A stretch of DNA of 64,000 nucleotides from Amulumruptor sp947039275 (GTDB taxonomy: Bacteria; Bacteroidota; Bacteroidia; Bacteroidales; Muribaculaceae). Every line of letters starts with the position of its first letter. Position 1 is the first letter of the stretch. Below, piece by piece: positions 39,886-49,492 of this stretch. Location: positions 1 to 64,000 of the forward strand of contig CAMQYL010000008.1 in assembly GCA_947039275.1 (NCBI GenBank). Direction: 5' to 3'. The notes under the pieces are model-generated. The model was not told where the DNA came from and ran no database searches. It saw only the letters and a list, made by a program, of their open reading frames with translations. Both the position numbers and the translations under genes were made by a program.

Positions 39886-40806
39886 TTATATTCCTAACCC
39901 TCCCGTAAATGTTGTCTCCATCGGCTTCCTCTGGAGCACACGCCCATACGGCGGTACATCGTCGGTTACCCACACGTTGCCGCCTATGATGGCATCGTGC
40001 CCAACAGTGATTCGTCCAAGCACACTCGCGTTGGAGTAGATGGTCACATTGTCCTCTATGATGGGATGGCGAGGTACATTGATAGGATGTCCCTGGGCAT
40101 CGAGGGTGAAATTTTTTGCTCCGAGGGTCACTCCCTGATAGAGGGTCACATGACGACCTATGATGCAGGTTTCGCCTATCACCACGCCTGTACCGTGGTC
40201 TATGCTGAAATACTCGCCTATTTCCGCTCCGGGATGTATGTCTATGCCCGTGGCTGAGTGGGCGAGTTCGGTGATGATACGCGGGATGACCGGCACGCCC
40301 ATCTTAAGAAGATAGTGCGCCACACGATAATGTATCATCGCCTGTATCACGGGATATGAAAAGATGACCTCGCCACGATTGCTAACCGCCGGGTCGCTGT
40401 TAAACACAGCCTCCACGTCGGTATACAGCACCCGCTTTATATCCGGCAGAGCGTTGATGAATTGCAGAGCCATCTTATCAGCCTCACTCTTGCAGTCATC
40501 ACTACCACCGCATCCAGGACAAAACAGAAGCCCACGGCGCACCTGTACCTTGAGTATGGAGTATAGCATCTCCATATTTACCCCTACGAAGTACTGCCTC
40601 ATCGACTCGTCAGCCTGACGGGGATCGAAGAAGTCGGGAAACAAGATTGATTTTACCAGATCCACCACACGACGCAACTCGTCGACCGACGGCATACGTC
40701 CGTGGATGTCACGTGTCATCTCCCTCTCCTGTGCCAGAGGCATGGACAGCATAGATATGTTGCGCAGCAATGTCTCTTGCACCGAAGCTTGAAAGTTTTC
40801 TTTCAT
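39886..40806 (-). CDS. cysE: Serine O-acetyltransferase
   Basis: A 306-residue enzyme acetylating serine for cysteine synthesis. An N-terminal helical half (about 1-180) precedes the left-handed beta-helix of hexapeptide repeats (about 190-295): ATGIDIHPGAEIGEYFSIDH, GTGVVIGETCIIGRHVTLYQ, GVTLGAKN and VTIYSNASVLGRITVGHDAI. The catalytic His/Asp lie in IDHGTG. It is the long form usual in Bacteroidetes (EpsC/SrpH-like), with a CPGCGG cysteine cluster (about 97-104) in the helical half. It heads the cysE-cysK operon. Confidence 0.93.
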   Translation of the reverse strand: MKENFQASVQETLLRNISMLSMPLAQEREMTRDIHGRMPSVDELRRVVDLVKSILFPDFFDPRQADESMRQYFVGVNMEMLYSILKVQVRRGLLFCPGCGGSDDCKSEADKMALQFINALPDIKRVLYTDVEAVFNSDPAVSNRGEVIFSYPVIQAMIHYRVAHYLLKMGVPVIPRIITELAHSATGIDIHPGAEIGEYFSIDHGTGVVIGETCIIGRHVTLYQGVTLGAKNFTLDAQGHPINVPRHPIIEDNVTIYSNASVLGRITVGHDAIIGGNVWVTDDVPPYGRVLQRKPMETTFTGGLGI

Positions 40807-40829
40807 ACAATTGCTTTTTTAACTTTCCG

Positions 40830-40837
40830 CAAATATA
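40830..40837 (-). promoter_or_regulatory. Probable -7 box of cysE
   Basis: Minus-strand TATATTTG, 24 bases before cysE. No convincing -33 at the standard distance. Confidence 0.4.
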
Positions 40838-40910
40838 ACCATTACTCCTGTTCCCACGTTTCATCAACCATCAATATCAGCATATTTTTCTATTTATAAC
40901 ATAAAAAGCA

Positions 40911-40968
40911 GCAAGCCGCGCGGACAAGCAACCATATTTTCGTTCTCGTCCACGTGGCTTGCCACGTG
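40911..40968 (-). terminator. Hairpins after the 181-residue lipoprotein gene
   Basis: GCAAGCC-GGAC (40911-40925) pairs with GTCC-GGCTTGC (40948-40962), overlapped by CACGTGG/CCACGTG (40951-40968). This lies 25-80 bases downstream of the lipoprotein stop. Probable terminator, possibly with alternative folds. Confidence 0.45.
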
Positions 40969-40992
40969 TTTCATCTTGTCAGATATCAGCAA

Positions 40993-41538
40993 CTAAGGCT
41001 CTACCCTGTCAAAAAATACCTTGGTCTCAGGATTGTTGATTTCAAGACTCATCAGCTTGCCGTTGTCTTTGATTTCTACATCCTCTACTACTGAATACCT
41101 CGCTACATCTTCTCTGAACAGCCTCTCCACCTCAGGCTTCCAAGCTGCCACCTTGGCAGAGTCTCCTTTGAGCTCCACCTTCATGGTCGACATGTCAAAC
41201 GACATCAATACATCATCCTCATCGTCGACATCCACCTGCCATTTGCCGTCAATGCTTGCCACACCTGTAACTGTGATAGGTGCACCTAACGAATCCTTGT
41301 CAACTATGTCGAAACGGTTAGATAGCTTGACTGGTCCGCCTGTGAGCTGCTGGTCATTCTGGATGTCGATTGTGGTGACCGAAGTAGCACTCGTTGCCGG
41401 AGGCATCTTTATAGTGACATCTACCGGACTTTTGGTTTCCCATACCCCGGCATAATCAGTATTACTCTTACATGAAGCCATAAATATCATGCTTCCTATG
41501 GCTACGATCCCTGAGATTGATTTGATAAACTTATCCAT
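40993..41538 (-). CDS. Hypothetical lipoprotein
   Basis: A 181-residue lipoprotein with a lipobox (FMASC, Cys23). The mature part begins KSNTDYAGVWETKSPVDVTI and looks like a single beta-rich domain: repeated alternating strands (ATSATSVTTIDIQNDQQLTG; KWQVDVDDEDDVLMSFDMST). This suggests a lipocalin-like or META-like fold. I know no named family. It is alone and divergent from nadA across an AT-rich gap. Confidence 0.7.
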   Translation of the reverse strand: MDKFIKSISGIVAIGSMIFMASCKSNTDYAGVWETKSPVDVTIKMPPATSATSVTTIDIQNDQQLTGGPVKLSNRFDIVDKDSLGAPITVTGVASIDGKWQVDVDDEDDVLMSFDMSTMKVELKGDSAKVAAWKPEVERLFREDVARYSVVEDVEIKDNGKLMSLEINNPETKVFFDRVEP

Positions 41539-42089
41539 ATCGTATGTTATTTAGATTCAGATACATAACATCCCATCTATTCTCATTGTTTAGTCCGCTG
41601 ATATTATTTATCAACAATGTTGAAAACAATGTAAATAACTGTCAAAAACTTGTCAGCTCTTTTTTATAGTTTCTTCTTGCATTTAACACTCCATTTCTGA
41701 TATATGACTATCTTCCAAATCCCAAAAATAGTTACCAAGATTCTATCAATCCTTTTTCTTACGTTTTACACACCTTTATCAACTTTATATACACTCAACA
41801 TCTATCAGAACTTACTGACAATGCAGTTATCAACACTATGTTAATAACTATACTAATGAGCTGTACAACAGCAATTTTGTATGTCAATAAACTTACAAAT
41901 ATTGTAAATCCGACATCAATAACCCACAAAAGCAAATAATTAACTAAAAAGTTATCACCCTTATTAACATCCAATATTCTTACTCTTAATTTCAATTTTT
42001 GAAAAAAATCTTTTAAAAGAAAAATAAACCCAATGTCAAAAACCCCTCGCCCAGCGCACGCCCCATCCCACCCAATTCACGCTCTATCC

Positions 42090-42116
42090 TGTAGGGACAT
42101 GCCGTGGCATGTCCGC
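42090..42116 (+). repeat. Single REP upstream of nadA
   Basis: A standard unit with intact GTAG, followed seven bases later by a TTATAAGAN array; the same composite occurs before leuS. Confidence 0.9.
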
Positions 42117-42122
42117 CTCCCC

Positions 42123-42171
42123 ACAAGACTTATAAGATTTATAAAACTTATCGGACTTATAGGATTTATAT
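42123..42171. repeat. TTATAAGAN 9-bp-period array before nadA
   Basis: ACTTATAAGATTTATAAAAC then TTATCGGACTTATAGGATTT: four to five degenerate units of 9-10 bp. Confidence 0.65.
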
Positions 42172-42225
42172 CCCCTCCCATTTTACTAAAATTTCTTATA
42201 TATAAGGAGACAACCCCCGTTACTC

Positions 42226-42256
42226 TTGCCATTGACACCGAAAATCCCTAACTTTG
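42226..42256 (+). promoter_or_regulatory. Promoter of nadA
   Basis: TTG (42226-42228), 20-base spacer, TAACTTTG (42249-42256), 46 bases before the ATG. A textbook Bacteroidetes promoter. Confidence 0.65.
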
Positions 42257-42302
42257 TAGTTTGTAAAAATCTACTTATCAGATACTAATAAGAAGTTTGA
42301 TA

Positions 42303-43268
42303 ATGAATACCGATAAAGGTTACGTTGACGCTCCTATCCCCGCTGGGATTGACCTCAAGGAGGAGATTCTCCGTCTTAAAAAGGAGAAGGGTGCGGTCAT
42401 CATGGCACACTACTATCAAAAGGGCGAGATACAGGACATCGCCGACTATATAGGCGATTCGCTGGCGTTGGCTCGCATAGCTTCCACTCTCGATGCTCCC
42501 ATCATAGTGCTATGCGGAGTGCACTTCATGGCTGAGACTGCCAAGGTGCTGTGTCCTGACAAGAAGGTTCTGTGTCCCGACCTCAATGCCGGATGCTCTC
42601 TCGCTGACTCTTGTCCTGCAGAAGAATTTGCTGCTTTTGTCAAGGAGCATCCAGGACACACTGTGATAAGTTATGTCAATACTTCGGCGGCTGTCAAGGC
42701 TCTCACCGATATAGTGGTCACTTCGGGCAATGCCATGAAAGTGGTCAACTCTCTTCCGGCTGACGAGAAAATCATATTCGGTCCTGACCGTAATCTCGGC
42801 AACTATATCAACACTCAGACCGGTCGTCAGATGGTGCTGTGGGACGGTGCATGCCATGTGCACGAGCGTTTCTCTATAGAGCGTCTGCTCGAACTTAAGA
42901 AGCAGCATCCCGGAGCCAAAGTGCTGGTACACCCCGAGTGCCGTCGGCAGCTCCGTATGCTTGCCGATGAGATAGGATCCACTGCTGCACTTCTTAAATA
43001 TGCAGCTGATTCCGATGCATCCGAATTTATCGTGGCTACCGAGAGCGGCATACTCCATGAGATGCGCAAGCAGTGTCCCGACAAGACTTTCATCCCTCTG
43101 CCTGGCGATGATTCCACCTGCGCATGCAACGACTGCTCTTATATGAAACTCAACACCCTCGAGAAGCTCTACAATACCCTCCTCTACGAGCAGCCCGAGG
43201 TACACGTAGCTCCAGAGCTGATGGAAGCAGCCCGCCGCCCCATCACTCGCATGCTCGAACTGAGCTAA
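42303..43268 (+). CDS. nadA: Quinolinate synthase
   Basis: A 321-residue 4Fe-4S enzyme condensing iminoaspartate with dihydroxyacetone phosphate in NAD synthesis. The ATG at 42303 is preferred over a TTG two codons earlier. Three pseudo-repeated domains are visible: IMAHYYQKGEIQDIADYIGD with LCGVHFMAETAKVLCP; ISYVNTSAAVKALTDIVVTS with DRNLGNYI and CHVHERF; and VLVHPEC, ATESGILHEM, CACNDCSYMKLNTLEKL. Cysteines near CGVHF, CHVHE or VHPEC and CACNDC supply the cluster. It is not followed by nadB/nadC here. Confidence 0.96.
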   Translation: MNTDKGYVDAPIPAGIDLKEEILRLKKEKGAVIMAHYYQKGEIQDIADYIGDSLALARIASTLDAPIIVLCGVHFMAETAKVLCPDKKVLCPDLNAGCSLADSCPAEEFAAFVKEHPGHTVISYVNTSAAVKALTDIVVTSGNAMKVVNSLPADEKIIFGPDRNLGNYINTQTGRQMVLWDGACHVHERFSIERLLELKKQHPGAKVLVHPECRRQLRMLADEIGSTAALLKYAADSDASEFIVATESGILHEMRKQCPDKTFIPLPGDDSTCACNDCSYMKLNTLEKLYNTLLYEQPEVHVAPELMEAARRPITRMLELS

Positions 43269-43291
43269 AATCTAAATGACTCACAAATCCT

Positions 43292-43318
43292 TGTAGGGAC
43301 ATGCCGTGGCATGTCCGC
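43292..43318 (+). repeat. Single REP between nadA and leuS
   Basis: Standard unit 24 bases after the nadA stop, again immediately followed by a TTATAAGAN array. Confidence 0.9.
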
Positions 43319-43321
43319 CCC

Positions 43322-43370
43322 CTTATAAAACTTATAAGAATTATAAGACTTATAAAAATTATAAAAGCAT
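43322..43370. repeat. TTATAAGAN 9-bp-period array before leuS
   Basis: Five clear units of 9 bp (TTATAAAAC, TTATAAGAA, TTATAAGAC, TTATAAAAA, TTATAAAAG). This is the best-ordered array in the window. If translated in the leuS frame it would read as repeated YK(T/N), but the true start is downstream. Confidence 0.8.
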
Positions 43371-43386
43371 CATACTCCACATCCCA

Positions 43387-46161
43387 ATGGAATACAATCA
43401 TAAAGCCATAGAATCACGCTGGCAGCAGCAATGGAAAGAAGCCGGCACATATCATGTAGAGATTGACCCTGAGCGTCCCAAGTTCTACGTGCTTGACATG
43501 TTCCCCTATCCAAGCGGAGCCGGTCTGCATGTAGGTCATCCGCTCGGCTACATAGCATCCGATATATATGCCCGTTACAAACGTCTCCGTGGTTTCAATG
43601 TGCTTCACCCCATGGGCTATGATGCCTATGGTCTCCCGGCTGAGCAGTATGCCATCCAGACAGGGCAGCACCCCGAAGTGACAACACGTGACAACATAGC
43701 CCGTTACCGTCAGCAGCTTGACAAGATAGGATTCTGCTTCGACTGGGACCGTGAAATCCGCACATGCGATCCTGAATACTACAAGTGGACGCAGTGGGCT
43801 TTCATCCAGATGTTCAATCACTACTATGACATGGCAGCTGCCAAGGCTCTCCCTATATCCGATCTTGTAAAGCATCTCGAAGCTCATGGTACGGAATATT
43901 TACATGCCGCCGCTACCAAGGAACTGACTCTGACAGCCGATGAATGGAAGGAAATGGACGCTCGCCAGCAGAGCGATGTGCTGATGAACTACCGTCTTGC
44001 GTATCTCGGCAACACAATGGTCAACTGGTGTCCCAAACTCGGCACTGTCCTTGCCAACGATGAGGTAAGCGAGGGGCTATCTATCCGCGGAGGTTATCCT
44101 GTAGAGCAGAAACTGATGTATCAGTGGTGTCTGCGCGTCAGTGCCTATGCGCCCCGTCTGCTCGACGGTCTCAATACTATTGACTGGACTGACTCGCTTA
44201 AGGAGACCCAGCGTAACTGGATAGGCAGAAGCGAAGGCGCGGAGATGAAATTCCACGTAGCAGGTACTGACATCGATCTCGAGATTTTCACCACACGAGC
44301 CGACACCGTATTTGGTGTTACGTTCATGGTGCTGGCTCCTGAGAGCATGTATGTAGATATGGTCACCATCCCTGACCATCGTAAGGAGGTCGACGAATAT
44401 CTCCAGGCTATCAAGCACAAGACCGAGCGCGAGCGCATGATTGACAAGAAGGTCACAGGCGTATTCACCGGCAGCTATGCTGTCAATCCTCTTACAGGAA
44501 AGCAGATTCCTATCTGGGTGAGCGATTATGTGCTTGCCGGCTACGGCACGGGTGCCATCATGGCAGTGCCTGCCCATGACAGCCGTGACTATGCTTTCGC
44601 CAAGAAATTTGATTTGCCAATCATACCCCTTATCGAGGGTGCTGATGTCAGCGAGGAGAGTTTTGATGCAAAGAGCGGCAAGATGATTAACTCTGCCTCT
44701 GCCGAGCTTGATCTCAACGGTCTTGAAGTCAAGGATGCCATAGCTGCTACCAAGAAATTCATTGAGGAAAAAGGCATAGGCAAGGTCAAGGTCAACTATC
44801 GTCTGCGTGATGCCATCTTCAGCCGTCAGCGTTATTGGGGCGAACCGTTCCCTGTCTATTACAAGGACGGCATACCCCATATGCTTGACGTGGACCAGCT
44901 CCCACTGATGCTTCCGGAGGTTGACAAATATCTCCCCACTGAGACTGGCGAGCCTCCTCTGGGTCGTGCCAAGAACTGGAATACTCTGGAAGGTTATCGT
45001 CTTGAACTGAATACGATGCCTGGTTTCGCCGGCTCGTCTGCCTACTATCTCCGTTACATGGATCCGCGCAACAACGATGCGCTCGTCAGCAAGGAAGCTA
45101 ATAATTACTGGCGCAGTGTTGACCTCTATGTCGGCGGTTCGGAGCATGCCACAGGCCACCTCATCTACAGCCGCTTCTGGTGCAAGTTCCTTCATGATAT
45201 AGGCGAGGTATGCGAGGATGAACCCTTCCGCAAACTCATCAACCAGGGCATGATACAGGGACGCAGCAACTTCGTCTATCGTATCAAGGATACCAACACA
45301 TTCGTAAGCCTCGGTCTCAAAGACCAGTATGAAGTGACACCCATCCACGTTGATGTCAATATCGTCAGCAACGATATCCTCGACCTTGAAAAGTTCAAGG
45401 CTTGGCGTCCGGAATACAACGATGCAGAGTTCATACTCGAGGACGGCAAGTATGTCTGCGGATATGCTGTGGAAAAGATGTCAAAGTCTATGTTTAACGT
45501 GGTCAATCCCGATGACATTGTAGAGCGTTACGGTGCCGACACATTGCGCCTCTATGAGATGTTCCTCGGACCCATCGAGCAGAGCAAGCCGTGGGATACC
45601 AACGGCATCGATGGAGTTAACCGCTTCATCAAGAAACTCTGGGGTCTCTTCTATAAAGGTGACAATCTGCTTGTCAACGATGAAGTCCCCACAGCTGACA
45701 ATCTCAAGTCGCTCCACAAGCTAATCAAGAAGGTGACAGCCGACATAGAGGCTTTCTCGTTCAATACCTCCATTGCTGCCTTCATGATATGCGTCAATGA
45801 GTTGACACAGCAGAAGTGTCATAGCCGAGATGTTCTCAGCCAGCTTCTCATAGTACTCGCTCCTTTTGCACCTCACGTGGCAGAAGAGCTTTGGCATACA
45901 GCCCTTGGCAATGATACATCCATAGTGGATGCTCGTTGGCCCGAATACAACGAGGAATATCTCGTGGAGAAAAATGTCACCTATGCAGTGTCGTTCAATG
46001 GCAAAGCCCGCTTCAATATAGAGGTGGCAGCTGACATGCCGCGTGAGGAAGTTGAAAAGACAGCTCTTGCCCACGAAGGCGCAGCCAAATGGCTTGACGG
46101 CAAGACTATCCGCAAGGTCATAGTAGTCCCTGGCAAGATTGTAAACATAGTAGTAGGCTGA
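43387..46161 (+). CDS. leuS: Leucyl-tRNA synthetase
   Basis: A 924-residue class I aminoacyl-tRNA synthetase. The start is set at 43387 (MEYNHKAIESRWQQQWKEAG), the family start; the longer frame passes through a repeat array and a REP. The HIGH-type motif is in PYPSGAGLHVGHPLGY (about 39-54), the editing CP1 domain about 230-430 with the threonine-rich TTRADTVFGVTFMVLAPES, and KMSKS in AVEKMSKSMFNVVNPDD (about 696-712), followed by the anticodon-binding helical domain. Its stop overlaps the ATG of rdgB. Confidence 0.97.
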   Translation: MEYNHKAIESRWQQQWKEAGTYHVEIDPERPKFYVLDMFPYPSGAGLHVGHPLGYIASDIYARYKRLRGFNVLHPMGYDAYGLPAEQYAIQTGQHPEVTTRDNIARYRQQLDKIGFCFDWDREIRTCDPEYYKWTQWAFIQMFNHYYDMAAAKALPISDLVKHLEAHGTEYLHAAATKELTLTADEWKEMDARQQSDVLMNYRLAYLGNTMVNWCPKLGTVLANDEVSEGLSIRGGYPVEQKLMYQWCLRVSAYAPRLLDGLNTIDWTDSLKETQRNWIGRSEGAEMKFHVAGTDIDLEIFTTRADTVFGVTFMVLAPESMYVDMVTIPDHRKEVDEYLQAIKHKTERERMIDKKVTGVFTGSYAVNPLTGKQIPIWVSDYVLAGYGTGAIMAVPAHDSRDYAFAKKFDLPIIPLIEGADVSEESFDAKSGKMINSASAELDLNGLEVKDAIAATKKFIEEKGIGKVKVNYRLRDAIFSRQRYWGEPFPVYYKDGIPHMLDVDQLPLMLPEVDKYLPTETGEPPLGRAKNWNTLEGYRLELNTMPGFAGSSAYYLRYMDPRNNDALVSKEANNYWRSVDLYVGGSEHATGHLIYSRFWCKFLHDIGEVCEDEPFRKLINQGMIQGRSNFVYRIKDTNTFVSLGLKDQYEVTPIHVDVNIVSNDILDLEKFKAWRPEYNDAEFILEDGKYVCGYAVEKMSKSMFNVVNPDDIVERYGADTLRLYEMFLGPIEQSKPWDTNGIDGVNRFIKKLWGLFYKGDNLLVNDEVPTADNLKSLHKLIKKVTADIEAFSFNTSIAAFMICVNELTQQKCHSRDVLSQLLIVLAPFAPHVAEELWHTALGNDTSIVDARWPEYNEEYLVEKNVTYAVSFNGKARFNIEVAADMPREEVEKTALAHEGAAKWLDGKTIRKVIVVPGKIVNIVVG

Positions 46162-46757
46162 TGACACCGCGCACTCTCGTATTCGCCACCAACAACGACC
46201 ACAAACTCTCCGAGCTCCGCTCCATCCTCGGCGACACATACCGTGTGCTCGGCTTAAAGGATATAGGATGCACTGAAGAGATAGTTGAAGATGGTGATAC
46301 TCTCCACGAAAATGCTGCCATCAAGGCTCGCTATGTCCGTGACCGTTACGGTTACGACTGCCTCGCTGATGATACCGGGCTGCTTGTGGACGCTCTCGGC
46401 GGTGCGCCGGGTGTGCATACCGCCCGCTATGCCGGTGACAGCCACGATTCGTCGGCAAACATGCGACTCCTGCTCCACAATCTCAAGGATGTCAGCGACA
46501 TGTCACAGCGTTCAGCGAGGTTTATGACAGTAATAGCTCTCACTCAGGGTGAAAAAGTAATATATTTCGAAGGAACAGCCGAAGGTCACATAGCCCTTGC
46601 TCCTCGTGGTGACAAGGGCTTCGGCTATGACCCGGTGTTTATCCCCACAGGCAGCTCGTTGACTTTTGCCGAGATGGAAGCTGATGCTAAAAACTCCATC
46701 TCCCATCGCGGAAACGCTGTCAGGCATCTTATAGATTATCTTGCATCAAACCCTTGA
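46161..46757 (+). CDS. rdgB: Non-canonical purine NTP pyrophosphatase (RdgB/HAM1)
   Basis: A 198-residue enzyme hydrolysing dITP, ITP and XTP. Family blocks: TLVFATNNDHKLSELRSIL (substrate loop), TLHENAAIKARYV, ADDTGLLVDALGGAPGVHTA then RYAG, GDKGFGYDPVFIP and NSISHRGNAVRHL. The start ATG shares its A with the leuS TGA, so it is translationally coupled. Confidence 0.96.
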   Translation: MTPRTLVFATNNDHKLSELRSILGDTYRVLGLKDIGCTEEIVEDGDTLHENAAIKARYVRDRYGYDCLADDTGLLVDALGGAPGVHTARYAGDSHDSSANMRLLLHNLKDVSDMSQRSARFMTVIALTQGEKVIYFEGTAEGHIALAPRGDKGFGYDPVFIPTGSSLTFAEMEADAKNSISHRGNAVRHLIDYLASNP

Positions 46758-46802
46758 TAAGACACATACCATAATACACACATTCACATATAAACCAACA
46801 AT

Positions 46803-49430
46803 ATGAAATACCGCAGCTCTCTCATCTCATTTCTCTGCATCTCTGCCATGGCTTTCACAGCCTCTGCCCAGAAAATGGCTGGAGAATGGAAGAAATATCC
46901 TGTTATCAAGCCGTATATACAGCGTGTCATAAGCACTCCCGACAATCTCTATTACCTGTCAACTGACCGTCTGTTCTCCTATGACTATTCTACCAAGCAG
47001 TCACGAAACATAAGCGAGGAAGAAGGTCTGAACATAGGTTATATCTCGGCGGTAAAATATAATCACGACAAAGGATACTTGGCTCTCGGATCTTATGACG
47101 GAAGCATAGGCTTGGTCTATGACGACGGCAAGACGGTTAATCTTGCTGCCGTCAAGAATATGTCCGTGCCTTCATCCAAGTCCATCCGTGACATAGATTT
47201 TCTCGGTGATGATATATATCTTGCTACTGATTTCGGATTCGTGATAGTGGATGCTTCAAAGGGCATGATTAAGAATTATACCCGTCCATCTTCCAATGTG
47301 AAAGCAAATAAAGCGTTCACTTCTGTGGTGGCAGTTCCAGGTTATGCTCTCGGTGTCAACGAAGGAAATCTCTACTGCATACCTACCGACAAGCGCATGA
47401 CAGACTTGTCAAACCTTAAAAATCTCGGTCTGACTCTCGGCAATGTAGAGCTGTATGGTCGTGGCGACGGCACCTTCTATGCCAGCACTTATCCCGACAA
47501 TGCCAACTCCATATCTACGAAATACCTGCGCCTATACACCTTTGACCTGGCACAAGAAACCTGTTCCCTCGTCACAGACTATGCGCTTTCTCCTATTTCT
47601 CATATATGGGAAAAGAAAGGCGTATGCATGGTAGAAGTGGATGAAAATGACAGAGCCGTCACCTATGACATATCCGGAACTGAGCCTGTGAAATTGGAAC
47701 TCACGGGAAATCCGTGGTTGTCTACCGATTTTTCATATGACCCTGACACAAAGAAGAAGATTATCTCAACTTATCAGAAAGTCAATCTCTATGATAATGG
47801 TAATAATGTGGCTTCATTTACTGCTGCAATCCCCGATGATTATACCACTGTAGAGTCAATAAGCATAATGTCTCCATCATTTGACCGCCAGAGAATATAT
47901 ATATCCACACGTGCGTCATCATATAACTGGAAGACTGCCGGTAACAACTACAATCCCGAACTATATGAGCGTGGCACACATCCAAGGTGGAATAGTCTTG
48001 TAGCAAACATGCAGAACTGGGATAAAACACCCAACAGCGATGCCTATGGTTTCTATTCACCGGCATATGTTAACATGGTAAGTGAAGGAAACATTACAGA
48101 TGTATCTAATTATAACCCTTCCAATCATATGGGTAATAAGAATAGCAGTGAATTCTGGGAATTCTTTTCCAATGCTTTTACTGCTTTGGCTCAGGTTACA
48201 ATAGGCGGTGAAGGTGTTGCTGAGAATCCTAACAAGCCTGGACAGTACTGGCATGCCACTAACTGTGAAGGTCTTTATGTGATGGAGGGGTCGGAAGAGA
48301 CACGTATCCTCAGTGCTGACACTAAGACCCTCAAATCACCTCGTATGTGGGGTGAGCAGATAACAGACGTCAAGTTCGACAAGGACGGTAATGCATGGAT
48401 TCTGACTCCCACTGTCAACCGTGCTGCTGACTGGGGTACAAAACTTCCTTCTCCTGTACTCAGTATGCTTCCTGCTTCAAAGGTAGCCGATGTTGCTTCT
48501 GTCACAGCAAATGATTGGAAGGCAGCTAATAAACTGCCTGTAGGTACACTTGAGTATTCCGGACAGATTGACGGACGTTTGACCATCACTACCAACCGAG
48601 TGAAAAACGGCGGAGCTAACGAATATATATTTATCAAGCCTCTCATATATACTGGTGAGATGGTCGTATATCGCCGCAATTCCGAAGGGGATGATGTATC
48701 TAAAGATTATCCTCTGGTCATCAATAACATCAAAGATCAGAATGGCAACGAATACCACGTACAGGAGATGATATACATAGATGAAGACCTCCAGGGACGT
48801 GTATGGATAAGCAACTTGTCATTTTTCGGCTATTTTGACACCAAGACAGAGCTCCCCGAAGGCACCACCACATTTCCGATTATCGTACCCACTGATAAGA
48901 ATCGTGGAGGAAGTCCTGTAGACTATTCATTTGTCACTGGCATCTCCCAGTCTCCGATTGACGGCACTCTGTGGGTTGCCTCACAGGGCAATGGTCTGTT
49001 CCATCTCAGTTCGGATGCTACTGAGCAGCTTGAAAATTACCGTACCACCAACTCTATCCTGACCACAGATATCCTTGGTGGGGTATGCGTAGATGCTTAC
49101 GGTGATGTATATATAGGTTCCCAGAAAGGTCTGTTCCGTTATCGTCCTGCCCATGGTGCAGCCGCAGCTGACCTTTCGGCAGTAAAGGTGGTTCCAGCAG
49201 TTGCAAAGGATGACTATAACGGTGCCTTTACCCTCACAGATCTTACGGAGTCATGTCCTGTGAAAATCAAGGATGCCGAAGGCAATCTCATGTTTGAAGG
49301 TACATCTGTTGGTGGTACGCTCATATGGAACGGTATTGACCTCAAAGGCAGCCGTCTGACCACAGGTGTATATGATATAGTAGCAGGTACTCCGGAGCAG
49401 ACCGTAGCAAGGATAGTGGTGATGGAATAG
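46803..49430 (+). CDS. PorZ-like beta-propeller protein (1)
   Basis: An 875-residue secreted or surface protein. Signal peptide about 1-22 (cut after ASA). A series of beta-propeller blades covers about 30-770 (YLSTDRLFSYDYSTKQSRNI; IYLATDFGFVIVDASKGMIK; DGTLWVASQGNGLFHLSSDA). A FlgD-Ig-like C-terminal domain follows (about 790-875, CPVKIKDAEGNLMFEG then GTLIWNGIDLKGSRLTTGVY). This is the layout of PorZ, a type IX secretion accessory protein, and of related two-component-regulator propellers. The last domain may be a type IX sorting signal or just a structural Ig unit. A paralogue follows two genes later (50157). The secretion partner genes are not in the window. Confidence 0.75.
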   Translation: MKYRSSLISFLCISAMAFTASAQKMAGEWKKYPVIKPYIQRVISTPDNLYYLSTDRLFSYDYSTKQSRNISEEEGLNIGYISAVKYNHDKGYLALGSYDGSIGLVYDDGKTVNLAAVKNMSVPSSKSIRDIDFLGDDIYLATDFGFVIVDASKGMIKNYTRPSSNVKANKAFTSVVAVPGYALGVNEGNLYCIPTDKRMTDLSNLKNLGLTLGNVELYGRGDGTFYASTYPDNANSISTKYLRLYTFDLAQETCSLVTDYALSPISHIWEKKGVCMVEVDENDRAVTYDISGTEPVKLELTGNPWLSTDFSYDPDTKKKIISTYQKVNLYDNGNNVASFTAAIPDDYTTVESISIMSPSFDRQRIYISTRASSYNWKTAGNNYNPELYERGTHPRWNSLVANMQNWDKTPNSDAYGFYSPAYVNMVSEGNITDVSNYNPSNHMGNKNSSEFWEFFSNAFTALAQVTIGGEGVAENPNKPGQYWHATNCEGLYVMEGSEETRILSADTKTLKSPRMWGEQITDVKFDKDGNAWILTPTVNRAADWGTKLPSPVLSMLPASKVADVASVTANDWKAANKLPVGTLEYSGQIDGRLTITTNRVKNGGANEYIFIKPLIYTGEMVVYRRNSEGDDVSKDYPLVINNIKDQNGNEYHVQEMIYIDEDLQGRVWISNLSFFGYFDTKTELPEGTTTFPIIVPTDKNRGGSPVDYSFVTGISQSPIDGTLWVASQGNGLFHLSSDATEQLENYRTTNSILTTDILGGVCVDAYGDVYIGSQKGLFRYRPAHGAAAADLSAVKVVPAVAKDDYNGAFTLTDLTESCPVKIKDAEGNLMFEGTSVGGTLIWNGIDLKGSRLTTGVYDIVAGTPEQTVARIVVME

Positions 49431-49492
49431 CCTCTCATGCAGGGTATATTTAACATGAACTCTCCTTCAATATATTTTGTTAGAATTTTACT

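Larger units (their letters stand above)
41539..42302. other. AT-rich 760-bp intergenic region, candidate replication origin
   Basis: No gene is supportable here; a 66-codon frame at 41795-41995 is low-complexity AT sequence. From about 41560 to 42020 the DNA is markedly AT-rich and holds DnaA-box-like words in one orientation: TTATCAACA at 41608 and 41827, TTATCAACT at 41776, TTATTAACA at 41961. Each differs from TTATCCACA by one or two bases. To the left 33 of 40 genes are on minus; to the right 10 of 16 are on plus. Samples of base skew agree only partly. The right end holds a REP, a TTATAAGAN array and the nadA promoter. Confidence 0.3.

Noticed and set aside
41795..41995. 66-codon minus-strand frame in the AT-rich gap
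   Set aside because: Valine/leucine-rich translation of AT-rich DNA in the candidate origin region; no family likeness.
44077..45348. 423-codon minus-strand frame inside leuS
   Set aside because: Fully overlaps leuS, and its product matches nothing.
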